Shown: positions 1-5,905 of the stretch, piece after piece
Layout: each line of letters opens with the position of its first letter
Numbering within the stretch: the first letter of the stretch is position 1
Notes under the pieces: generated by a model
Databases searched by the model: none
Told to the model about the DNA's origin: nothing
The model's input: the letters and a program-made list of their open reading frames with translations, nothing else
Origin: an uncultured Burkholderiales bacterium
Lineage (GTDB): Bacteria > Pseudomonadota > Gammaproteobacteria > Burkholderiales > Burkholderiaceae_C
Assembly (NCBI GenBank): GCA_903856875.1
Contig: CAIODE010000540.1
Coordinates: 1-6,382, forward strand
Reading direction: 5' to 3'
Length of the DNA stretch: 6,382 nt
Program-made: the position numbers and the translations under genes

Positions 1-62
1 AAGATTTATCTGAAGATGCCATTGAGCAATTGCCCGTTTCCGATGTTCCTTCACAGCCCTAA
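1..62 (+). CDS. 3' end of an unidentified protein (partial)
   Basis: The third forward frame is open from base 3 and ends at TAA (60-62), giving a 19-residue tail that reads DLSEDAIEQLPVSDVPSQP. Its acidic, proline-containing character is typical of a disordered C-terminus. The gene would converge on the arylesterase gene with a 27-base gap, in which I see no strong terminator hairpin. The first frame is also open through the stop and on into the arylesterase gene, but it reads as hydrophobic, unprotein-like sequence. Too little is visible to name a family, so this is inferred only from the open frame and the gene-dense context. Confidence 0.4.
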   Translation, partial: DLSEDAIEQLPVSDVPSQP

Positions 63-89
63 ATTTCAGACCTTATTCATGTTGTCAGG

Positions 90-788
90 CTATTTAATTT
101 CGGCCAACATTTTTTTAAGTTGAGGCCAGATATTTTTCATCATGGTGCTTTGCGCGCCTTCATTGGGGTGAATGCGGTCAGGTTGAAACCACTTCAAGGA
201 ATCTGCCTCGTCTGCAATGCCTTTTAAAAACTGGTTATTGAGTTCAGCACCCGTTTCTTTAGACACCATTTGATAGGCTTGAGCCATTTGTTGGGCATAG
301 TTAGCCCCATAATTTGGCGGCATTTGCATGCCAATGACCATCACCTTGGTACCTTTTTTTTTGCCTTCATTGGCCATGGCGCTCAAATTCTGCTGCGTCA
401 TTTTCATGCTCAGTCCTCGAAGCGCATCGTTGCCCCCAAGCTCCACAATGAGAACATGAGGCTTATGCATTTTGAGCAATTGTGGCAACCTGTTCAGTCC
501 GCCTGAACTGGTATCGCCACTGATACTGGCGTTCACAATTTTCAAGTTAACGGTCTCTTTGGCTGCCTGTTCGCTCATCAGTTGAATCCAGCCCGTGCCA
601 CGTGTTAGGCCATACTCTGCGCTCAAGGAGTCGCCCACAACTAAGACTATTTTTTCAGCGTTTGATATTGGCTTGGCATTGGCTTTCGGTGTGGTCTCGC
701 TGGCCCAAAGAGGCAAGCAAAAACCCGCATAGAAAAAGCTCACCATAAGCCAGTTAAAGTGTCGTCGTTGTAAGGAAATTTGATACAT
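90..788 (-). CDS. tesA: Exported arylesterase / TesA-type SGNH hydrolase
   Basis: A 232-residue GDSL/SGNH-fold hydrolase of the arylesterase/thioesterase I/lysophospholipase L1 family, which cleaves ester or thioester bonds of acyl substrates. Visible blocks in order: GDSLS with nucleophile Ser54 (residues 52-56); the block II glycine Gly91 in SGDTSSGG; GGND with Asn120 (118-121), which with Gly91 would form the oxyanion hole; and DRIHP with Asp204 and His207 completing the catalytic set. The N-terminus has two arginines (8-9), a hydrophobic stretch (about 13-28) and a likely signal peptidase I site near LWA-SE (29-30), so the enzyme should be periplasmic. There is no lipobox. The ATG at 788 has no good ribosome-binding site, but the next Met (residue 15) would remove the basic part of the signal peptide, so the first start is preferred. 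It is divergent from the ABC ATPase, as tesA and ybbA are in E. coli. The true substrate cannot be told from sequence. Confidence 0.9.
   Translation of the reverse strand: MYQISLQRRHFNWLMVSFFYAGFCLPLWASETTPKANAKPISNAEKIVLVVGDSLSAEYGLTRGTGWIQLMSEQAAKETVNLKIVNASISGDTSSGGLNRLPQLLKMHKPHVLIVELGGNDALRGLSMKMTQQNLSAMANEGKKKGTKVMVIGMQMPPNYGANYAQQMAQAYQMVSKETGAELNNQFLKGIADEADSLKWFQPDRIHPNEGAQSTMMKNIWPQLKKMLAEIK
772..776 (+). promoter_or_regulatory. Shine-Dalgarno site of the ABC ATPase gene
   Basis: AAGGA lies 10 bases before the ATG at 787 and supports that start over the in-frame ATG at 799. It sits inside the signal-peptide coding region of the oppositely oriented arylesterase gene. Confidence 0.65.
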
Positions 789-1464
789 GTCAGAAACAAT
801 GATCTCAGTCAGTCATGTGAGTAAAGTGGTCAGCGATGTCAGTGGCCCATTGGCTATTTTGCGTGATATTGATTTCTCCGTGAAGGCTGGGGAATCTGTA
901 GCCATTTTGGGGGCCTCTGGTTCTGGAAAAAGCACCTTGTTGTCAATCATGGCAGGTTTAGATACGCCAAGCGAAGGCACGGTGTCATTGGCTGGTCAGC
1001 CCATTTTTGACATGACAGAGGACCAACGTGCCGCATGGCGAGGACAAAAGCTGGGTTTTGTATTCCAGAATTTCCAGTTGATGGGTCATTTGTCAGCACT
1101 TGAAAATGTCATGTTGCCGCTTGAACTGGCCGGCACTAGAAACGCAGCGCAATTATCCAAAGACATCTTGTCACAAGTAGGTCTTGCTGAACGTTTGCGT
1201 CATTTCCCCAAAGTGCTCAGTGGTGGCGAACAGCAACGTGTTGCGCTAGCCCGCGCCTTTGTGGTTCAACCTCAACTCCTTTTGGCCGATGAGCCGACTG
1301 GCAGTCTAGATGCACAAACAGGCGAAAGCATCATGAATTTGATGTTGTCCATGAACCATGCAAGAGGAACGACCTTGATTTTGGTCACTCATGACCAGAA
1401 ATTGGCGTCTCGCTGCGATCGAACGCTCACCTTGCAAGCCGGACAGCTCATATCCCAACGATAA
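787..1464 (+). CDS. ybbA: ABC transporter ATP-binding protein, YbbA/LolD type
   Basis: A complete 225-residue ABC ATPase of the MacB/LolD/YbbA subfamily, which normally energises a FtsX-fold permease acting on lipids, lipoproteins or envelope substrates. Motifs in order: Walker A GASGSGKST (42-50, Lys48), Q-loop Gln94 in FVFQN, signature LSGGE (144-148), Walker B LLLADEP with catalytic Glu169, D-loop SLD (173-175) and H-loop His202. All catalytic residues are intact and there is no membrane segment, so it should be a cytoplasmic subunit. The neighbouring divergent tesA matches the E. coli tesA/ybbA arrangement and favours the YbbA assignment. In E. coli the permease gene ybbP follows ybbA; here rlmB follows after 7 bases, so the partner is either encoded elsewhere or lost. 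The start at 787 is backed by the AAGGA at 772-776. The assignment to ABC ATPase is certain; the YbbA subfamily rests on context. Confidence 0.92.
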   Translation: MSETMISVSHVSKVVSDVSGPLAILRDIDFSVKAGESVAILGASGSGKSTLLSIMAGLDTPSEGTVSLAGQPIFDMTEDQRAAWRGQKLGFVFQNFQLMGHLSALENVMLPLELAGTRNAAQLSKDILSQVGLAERLRHFPKVLSGGEQQRVALARAFVVQPQLLLADEPTGSLDAQTGESIMNLMLSMNHARGTTLILVTHDQKLASRCDRTLTLQAGQLISQR

Positions 1465-1485
1465 TTGGGACATGTCTTCTCCCAA
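1453..1485 (+). repeat. Two alternative hairpins across the ybbA stop and rlmB start
   Basis: TTGGGA (1465-1470) can pair perfectly with TCCCAA upstream (1453-1458), with a 6-base loop holding the ATPase TAA stop. It can also pair with a second TCCCAA downstream (1480-1485), with a 9-base loop holding the rlmB ATG. The two pairings are mutually exclusive. Each stem is only 6 bp, so a role in coupling rlmB translation to that of the ATPase is speculation. Confidence 0.35.
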
Positions 1486-2212
1486 AATTCTTTTCGGTTT
1501 TCATGCAGTCGGTGTTCGTTTAAAAACAGCACCTCAATCGATCGTTGAGATCTATTATGAAACCACACGGCGTGATGCCCGCATGCGCCAGTTTATTGAA
1601 CGCGCTCAAGAGTCTGGTGTCCGGCTCATAGAAGCTGATGGCATGCGATTGGCCAAGTTGTCAGGCAGTCATGGGCATCAAGGTGTTGCAGCACGCGTAG
1701 AAAGCTTGCCTCAAGTCCATTCGCTTGATGATCTGCTAGACCAAGTTCAGGGTCCTCCGTTGCTTTTGGTTTTGGATGGTGTCACAGACCCACACAACCT
1801 GGGTGCTTGTTTGCGTGTGGCCGATGGCGCGGGTGCACATGCCGTCATTGCACCTAAAGATCACGCCGCAGGCATCAATGCCACTGTGGCCAAGGTTGCC
1901 AGTGGTGCCGCTGAAACTGTGCCGTATTTCATGGTGACCAATTTGGCCAGAACATTGGGTGAACTCAAAGAGCGCTCGATTTGGATCATTGGCACCAGTG
2001 GTGATGCCCCTCGCAACATTTACCAAGCCGATCTCAAAATCCCGGTTGCATTGGTCTTGGGTGCTGAAGGCCCTGGCATGAGGCAGCTCACACGCAAAAC
2101 ATGCGATGAGTTGGTGAGCATCCCCATGCAAGGTGCCGTCGAAAGTTTGAATGTGTCGGTAGCCAGTGGCGTTTGTTTGTTTGAAGCAGTTAGGCAGCGT
2201 TTGGGTTCATAA
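1472..2212 (+). CDS. rlmB: 23S rRNA (guanosine-2251-2'-O)-methyltransferase RlmB
   Basis: A 246-residue SpoU-class SPOUT methyltransferase that, in the E. coli family member, 2'-O-methylates G2251 in the peptidyl-tRNA (P) loop of 23S rRNA using S-adenosylmethionine. An N-terminal SpoU substrate-binding domain (about 5-77) precedes the trefoil-knot catalytic domain (about 96-243). Motif 1 is DPHNLGACLR (106-115, Asn109 and Arg115), motif 2 is LGAEGPGMR (196-204, Glu199), and motif 3 is SIPMQGAVESLNVSVA (216-231). Length agrees with E. coli RlmB (about 243). The frame stays open upstream to an ATG at 1391 inside the ATPase gene, but those 27 residues do not resemble the family N-terminus; MSSPKILFGFHAV at 1472 does. 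No good Shine-Dalgarno precedes 1472, and the ATPase stop is only 7 bases away, so translational coupling is likely. In E. coli rlmB follows rnr; no rnr is visible here. Confidence 0.95.
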   Translation: MSSPKILFGFHAVGVRLKTAPQSIVEIYYETTRRDARMRQFIERAQESGVRLIEADGMRLAKLSGSHGHQGVAARVESLPQVHSLDDLLDQVQGPPLLLVLDGVTDPHNLGACLRVADGAGAHAVIAPKDHAAGINATVAKVASGAAETVPYFMVTNLARTLGELKERSIWIIGTSGDAPRNIYQADLKIPVALVLGAEGPGMRQLTRKTCDELVSIPMQGAVESLNVSVASGVCLFEAVRQRLGS

Positions 2213-2239
2213 GATCAAAGCAGACCTGCTGCACCCAAA
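2200..2239. terminator. Nested inverted repeat at the rlmB/chromate-transporter junction, possible bidirectional terminator
   Basis: A perfect 7-bp outer repeat, TTTGGGT (2200-2206) and ACCCAAA (2233-2239), encloses an inner one, AGCAG-AC-CTGCT (2219-2230). It spans the convergent stop codons of rlmB (2210-2212) and the downstream chromate-transporter gene (2215-2217). The symmetry would let it fold in either transcript. No T-run follows on either strand, so it is not a classical intrinsic terminator. It is listed because no other terminator is visible at a junction with only two bases between genes. Confidence 0.3.
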
Positions 2240-2811
2240 ATGCCGCCAGCTGCAATCAACCACAACAACTGAATTGAAGTTCGCAACACCACCAGCGTTG
2301 CAACTGCAGTGACTAACCAAATTTTCCAGTCTTGTGCGAAGTCGCGATGGGCTGCCGACAACAGCCACCCCGTTGACACCAAGAGACCAATCACAATGGG
2401 AGCCATGCCCGATTTGAAGGTCTGTACGGAAATCAGATCTCGGTTGACATGGGCCCATTTGGTGGCTTTGTAAGTCAGGATAGAAGAGGGCAACATGATG
2501 CCTACCATAGTGAGCATCACCCCAAGCAGCCCGAGCCACCAAGCATTGGCGCCGGCGCTTAAGCCCCCAGCTGCATTGACGCCTACCTGCCATCCCATGA
2601 GCGCCACAAAAAGCACATTCGGGCCAGGTGAAGACTGAGCCAGCGCAATGCAGGATGAAAATGACGCATCTGTGAGCCAATTTTTTTCACTCACCAAAAA
2701 ACGATGCATTTCTGGCGCTGTCGTAATGGCGCCACCAATCCCCAACAAGGACAAGACTGCAAAATGCATGAACAGGTCGAACCAGTCTTGAGGACTCAGA
2801 GGCAGGCCCAT
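2215..2811 (-). CDS. chrA: Chromate transporter (CHR family), second half-protein
   Basis: A 198-residue short-chain CHR-family membrane protein. Full-length ChrA (about 400 residues) consists of two homologous halves; this gene and its upstream neighbour each supply one. Visible: a hydrophobic first segment (about 13-31) with the glycine-rich CHR stretch SLLGIGGAITTAPE (21-34), the conserved SPGPN (61-65), then hydrophobic segments at about 88-112, 133-152, 163-176 and 179-197. Characterised members export chromate from the cytoplasm across the inner membrane, and paired short proteins such as Bacillus subtilis YwrA/YwrB are needed together. Chromate itself is not proven as the substrate here. 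The ATG follows the upstream stop by two bases and has a strong AGGAGG inside the upstream gene, so the two form one operon. The stop is two bases from the rlmB stop on the other strand. Confidence 0.9.
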   Translation of the reverse strand: MGLPLSPQDWFDLFMHFAVLSLLGIGGAITTAPEMHRFLVSEKNWLTDASFSSCIALAQSSPGPNVLFVALMGWQVGVNAAGGLSAGANAWWLGLLGVMLTMVGIMLPSSILTYKATKWAHVNRDLISVQTFKSGMAPIVIGLLVSTGWLLSAAHRDFAQDWKIWLVTAVATLVVLRTSIQLLWLIAAGGILGAAGLL

Positions 2812-2813
2812 GC

Positions 2814-3434
2814 TTATGAAGCCTCCTGATCTGTCTCTGGTTTGTGATCAAGCCTTGCTGGCAACTGTTTCAATGCACGGTAGGTGATGAAGCTGGCCAA
2901 GCCTCCTAAGCCAAGTAAAACCCATGGCAATGGCCATCTAAAAATACCGACACAAGCAAATGAAAGAACAGCAAAGGGGATGGCTGTCCAAAGTCCCATC
3001 GGATTTTTGGGCAAAGTCGTGCCAAGTTTGAGCCCAGTGGCAATGACCAAACCCGCGGACACAGCCCCCATGCCTTTGAGCGCCCCTTGAGCAACAGGGT
3101 TGTCTGCTACACCGCCAAATAAAATGGCCAGGCCAAGGACCAAAACCAGGGGTCCGCAAATCAGGCCACAAACAGCAGCCAAAGCGCCTGCAATGCCAAA
3201 GTATTTGCCACCAATCATCAAACAAAGATTGACCACGTTGGGCCCTGGCATCACTTGAGCGACTGACCATTCTTCAATAAATTGAGCTTCGGTCATCCAC
3301 TTTCTACGTTCAACCAATTCATGTTGAACGACAGCTAAAACGCCGCCAACCCCTTGGAGTGCCAAAAAGGTGAAAACCATGAACAGCTCTGTTTTGGACT
3401 GCGGATGACGAAATTCTTGAGCTTCAGAAGACAT
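2814..3434 (-). CDS. chrA: Chromate transporter (CHR family), first half-protein
   Basis: A 206-residue short-chain CHR-family protein and the promoter-proximal gene of the pair. The N-terminus [18 protein letters not shown] leads into a first membrane segment (about 17-36) with [12 protein letters not shown] (26-37). The family signature follows: WMTEAQF (46-52), then [12 protein letters not shown] (59-70) holding the conserved PGP. Hydrophobic segments follow at about 80-108 (probably two), 119-138, 148-165 and 168-185, and then a short charged cytoplasmic tail. It is presumed to assemble with the product of the next gene into an antiparallel heterodimer that moves chromate (or a related oxyanion such as sulfate) across the inner membrane. 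No ChrB-type regulator is adjacent. The start at 3434 fits the family N-terminus but has no Shine-Dalgarno. A GATAAT box only 6 bases upstream raises the possibility of a leaderless transcript. Confidence 0.9.
   Translation of the reverse strand: MSSEAQEFRHPQSKTELFMVFTFLALQGVGGVLAVVQHELVERRKWMTEAQFIEEWSVAQVMPGPNVVNLCLMIGGKYFGIAGALAAVCGLICGPLVLVLGLAILFGGVADNPVAQGALKGMGAVSAGLVIATGLKLGTTLPKNPMGLWTAIPFAVLSFACVGIFRWPLPWVLLGLGGLASFITYRALKQLPARLDHKPETDQEAS
2822..2827 (-). promoter_or_regulatory. Strong Shine-Dalgarno for the second chromate-transporter gene
   Basis: On the minus strand AGGAGG lies 10 bases before the ATG at 2811, inside the last codons of the upstream half-gene. This fixes the start and suggests the second half-protein is translated at least as efficiently as the first. 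Confidence 0.7.
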
Positions 3435-3440
3435 GCGCGA

Positions 3441-3467
3441 ATTATCGCTGAAGCTTTTGAGTGACAG
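3441..3467 (-). promoter_or_regulatory. Candidate promoter of the chromate-transporter operon
   Basis: On the minus strand, CTGTCA (3467-3462, 4 of 6 bases matching the -35 consensus) and GATAAT (3446-3441, 5 of 6 matching the -10) are separated by 15 bases, slightly short of the optimum. The -10 box ends 6 bases before the ATG, so transcription would start at or next to the start codon. This is a pattern match only. Confidence 0.35.
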
Positions 3468-3485
3468 AGGGCCCCAAAATAGAGT
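3457..3485 (+). promoter_or_regulatory. Candidate ygiQ promoter
   Basis: TTGAGT (3457-3462) and TAGAGT (3480-3485) match the -35 and -10 consensus at 4 of 6 positions each, with a 17-base spacer. Transcription would begin near 3492, giving a leader of roughly 85 bases. The -35 box abuts the candidate promoter facing the other way. This is weak evidence, offered because the 142-base divergent spacer must hold a promoter for each gene. Confidence 0.25.
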
Positions 3486-3517
3486 CCTCGACTGTCGTAA
3501 TGGTCATTTGGAGAGAC

Positions 3518-3544
3518 CCTCTGGGAGATATGTTCCCAAAGAGG
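3518..3544 (+). repeat. Imperfect hairpin in the ygiQ leader
   Basis: CCTCTGGGA (3518-3526) can pair with TCCCAAAGAGG (3534-3544) across a 7-base loop, forming 9 bp with a 2-base bulge (AA) on the 3' side. It lies 33-59 bases before the ygiQ ATG. It could be a leader RNA structure or an operator; no T-run follows, so it is not a terminator. Confidence 0.35.
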
Positions 3545-3576
3545 CTCTAAACTACGGCATTCTCCAATTTCGCCCC

Positions 3577-5859
3577 ATGAACGCACTGGTTGACGTCTCC
3601 TTTTTCCCGCGCAACGCCAAACCCCTGAACAGCTATCGCAAGTTCTGGGCGGCGCGTTTTGGCACGGCCCCCTTTTTGCCCATGAGCCGCGCTGAGATGA
3701 CGCAATTGGGTTGGGACAGTTGCGACATTGTTTTGGTCACTGGCGACGCCTATGTCGACCATCCCAGTTTTGGCATGGCCGTCATTGGTCGAATGCTAGA
3801 GGCACAAGGTTTTCGGGTCGGCATCATTGCCCAACCCGATTGGCAAAGTGCCGAACCGTTTCGCGCTTTGGGTAAGCCCAATTTATTTTGGGGTGTCACG
3901 GCAGGCAACATGGACTCCATGATCAACCGCTACACGGCTGATCGAAAAATTCGCTCCGACGATGCCTACACGGCAGGTGATGTTGGCGGCAAACGACCCG
4001 ATCGGGCTGCCATTGTCTACAGCCAACGCTGCCGCGAAGCTTTTCCAGATGTTCCCATTGTGTTGGGTGGCATTGAAGGTTCTTTGCGACGAATTGCTCA
4101 CTACGATTACTGGTCAGACAAAGTTCGTCGGTCGATTGTGGTCGACAGCAAATGCGATTTGCTGCTCTACGGCAATGCCGAACGTGCCGTGGTTGAAATT
4201 GCTCACAGATTGGCTGCAAGAGAACCCGTTCACGACATCATCGATGTGCGCGGTACAGCTTTTGTCAGGCGACAAACGCCTGAAGGCTGGTTTGAAATAG
4301 ACTCTTCTTCAGTAGACACCCCTGGGCATGTTGAAGCTCACGTCAATCCCTATCTCATGATTTCGGAACAAGCGCGTGAGAACGGTGCTACGTGCGCCCG
4401 CGAAGATGAAGCCCAGTCTGTGGCCGATCAACAAAATGCGTCAGTTAAACCCCTTACGTTTGTACCCAATCCGCAGATGCCTGCCATGACGGGTAAGGGC
4501 TTGCACAAAGTACCGCCACGTGACAAAAGCGTCATTCGCCTGCCCAGTTATGAGCAAGTGAAATCTGACTCTGTGTTGTATGCCCATGCCAACCGCGTTT
4601 TGCACCTAGAAACCAACCCGGGCAATGCGCGCTGTTTGGTTCAAGCCCACGGAGAGGGTGTAACAGCCCGAGATGTTTGGATCACGCCACCGCCTATTCC
4701 GCTCACCACTGCCGAAATGGATGCCGTGTTTGACTTGCCCTATGCACGCAGCCCACACCCCATTTATGCCGACGAAAATGGCTCGCACGATGCCACTACC
4801 AAAATACCAGCATGGGAGATGATTCGCTTCTCTGTGAACATCATGCGTGGCTGCTTTGGTGGCTGCACGTTTTGCTCCATCACGGAGCATGAGGGCCGAA
4901 TTATTCAAAGCCGGAGCGAAGCTTCCGTGCTGCGTGAAATTGAAGACATTCGAGACAAGGTCAAGGGCTTCACGGGCGTGATCTCGGATTTGGGCGGCCC
5001 CACGGCCAACATGTACAGATTGGGTTGCAAATCTCCCGAAATTGAAGCGGCTTGCCGCAAGCCGAGTTGCGTATTTCCTGGCATCTGCAGCAACCTCACC
5101 ACCGATCACGGTCCGCTCATTCAGATGTACCGCAAAGCGCGGAGTTTAAAGGGCATTAAAAAGATCCTGATTGGCTCTGGCTTGCGCTATGACTTGGCGG
5201 TTCAAAGTCCTGAGTATGTGAAAGAGCTGGTCACCCACCATGTGGGTGGGTATTTAAAAATTGCACCTGAACACACAGAATCAGGACCCCTCACCAAGAT
5301 GATGAAGCCTGGCATTGGTTCTTACGACAAGTTCAAGAGCATGTTCGACAAGTTCAGTGCCGAAGCGGGTAAGAAACAATTCCTGGTGCCTTACTTCATT
5401 GCAGCGCACCCAGGTACCAGCGATGAAGACATGATGAACCTGGCCATTTGGCTCAAGAAAAACGGCTTTCGCGCCGATCAAGTTCAAACCTTCTATCCGA
5501 GCCCGATGGCCACCGCCACAGCCATGTACCACACTACCAAAAATCCTTTGCGCAAAATCACGCGCGACAGTGAAAAGGTCGATGTGGTTAAAGGTGAAAA
5601 GCGGCGCCGATTGCACAAAGCCTTTTTGCGCTATCACGATGCCAAGCATTGGCCCCTTTTGCGTGATGCACTGAAGGCCATGGGCAGAGCAGACCTCATT
5701 GGCAATGGCAAGCAACACTTGATTCCCACTTGGCAGCCTCTGTCAGATGATTACCAAAGCGCACGCCGCAAAAACAGCACGCCCAGTGAGTCGGCAGCGC
5801 CGAAAAGAGGCAGTTTGCTCACCCAGCACACAGGCTTGCCACCACGCAAAAAAAGTTAA
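3577..5859 (+). CDS. ygiQ: YgiQ family radical SAM protein
   Basis: A 760-residue protein of the YgiQ family (E. coli YgiQ is about 739), a widely conserved radical S-adenosylmethionine enzyme whose reaction I cannot state from sequence. An N-terminal UPF0313-type domain (about 15-250), including [14 protein letters not shown] (53-66), precedes the radical SAM core. The core has C426-X3-C430-X2-C433 (CFGGCTFC) for the 4Fe-4S cluster, [12 protein letters not shown] (471-482) and [12 protein letters not shown] (561-572). A second set of cysteines (484, 493, 498, 504) may hold another cluster. The family-specific C-terminal region (about 630-720) ends in a basic, low-complexity tail (726-760). 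Residues about 261-315 look like a poorly conserved linker. The frame is open back to an ATG at 3433, but family members align from about the Met at 3577, so that start is chosen even though no Shine-Dalgarno precedes it. It is divergent from the chromate operon and convergent with glnD. Confidence 0.93.
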   Translation: MNALVDVSFFPRNAKPLNSYRKFWAARFGTAPFLPMSRAEMTQLGWDSCDIVLVTGDAYVDHPSFGMAVIGRMLEAQGFRVGIIAQPDWQSAEPFRALGKPNLFWGVTAGNMDSMINRYTADRKIRSDDAYTAGDVGGKRPDRAAIVYSQRCREAFPDVPIVLGGIEGSLRRIAHYDYWSDKVRRSIVVDSKCDLLLYGNAERAVVEIAHRLAAREPVHDIIDVRGTAFVRRQTPEGWFEIDSSSVDTPGHVEAHVNPYLMISEQARENGATCAREDEAQSVADQQNASVKPLTFVPNPQMPAMTGKGLHKVPPRDKSVIRLPSYEQVKSDSVLYAHANRVLHLETNPGNARCLVQAHGEGVTARDVWITPPPIPLTTAEMDAVFDLPYARSPHPIYADENGSHDATTKIPAWEMIRFSVNIMRGCFGGCTFCSITEHEGRIIQSRSEASVLREIEDIRDKVKGFTGVISDLGGPTANMYRLGCKSPEIEAACRKPSCVFPGICSNLTTDHGPLIQMYRKARSLKGIKKILIGSGLRYDLAVQSPEYVKELVTHHVGGYLKIAPEHTESGPLTKMMKPGIGSYDKFKSMFDKFSAEAGKKQFLVPYFIAAHPGTSDEDMMNLAIWLKKNGFRADQVQTFYPSPMATATAMYHTTKNPLRKITRDSEKVDVVKGEKRRRLHKAFLRYHDAKHWPLLRDALKAMGRADLIGNGKQHLIPTWQPLSDDYQSARRKNSTPSESAAPKRGSLLTQHTGLPPRKKS

Positions 5860-5876
5860 ACCATTGACACAGAACG

Positions 5877-5901
5877 GCGCAACATGAGCAGCGCATTGCG
5901 C
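5877..5901. terminator. Weak inverted repeats between the convergent ygiQ and glnD genes
   Basis: The 46-base gap holds GCGCAA (5877-5882) and TTGCGC (5896-5901), a perfect 6-bp repeat with a 13-base spacer. A smaller GCGC-ATT-GCGC (5891-5901) overlaps it. Neither is followed by a T-run. The position suits a shared terminator, but the signal is slight. Confidence 0.2.
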
Positions 5902-5905
5902 ACTG

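Noticed and set aside
21..24. Lipoprotein lipobox around Cys24 of the arylesterase
   Set aside because: The residues before the cysteine (Ala-Gly-Phe) do not fit the lipobox; an ordinary signal peptidase I site a few residues later fits better. (Positions are residues of the protein encoded at 90-788.)
63..89. Terminator between the partial upstream gene and the arylesterase gene
   Set aside because: No convincing stem-loop or T-run could be found in the 27-base gap.
1391..1471. Upstream ATG start for rlmB overlapping the ABC ATPase gene
   Set aside because: The extra 27 residues are an out-of-frame reading of the ATPase 3' end and do not resemble the RlmB N-terminus.
2207..2680. A 157-codon minus-strand frame overlapping the second chromate-transporter gene
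   Set aside because: It is a shifted reading of the membrane protein gene, rich in Cys, His and Arg, with no family resemblance; the correct frame carries the CHR motifs.
3433..3576. N-terminal extension of YgiQ to 808 residues
   Set aside because: The family aligns from about the Met at 3577. The extension would overlap the divergent transporter start and leave no room for promoters.
4606..5109. A 167-codon minus-strand open frame inside ygiQ, and similar long antisense frames at 1736-2131 and 5281-5718
   Set aside because: They lie wholly opposite strongly conserved coding sequence, have no recognisable motifs, and are explained by codon bias of the real genes.
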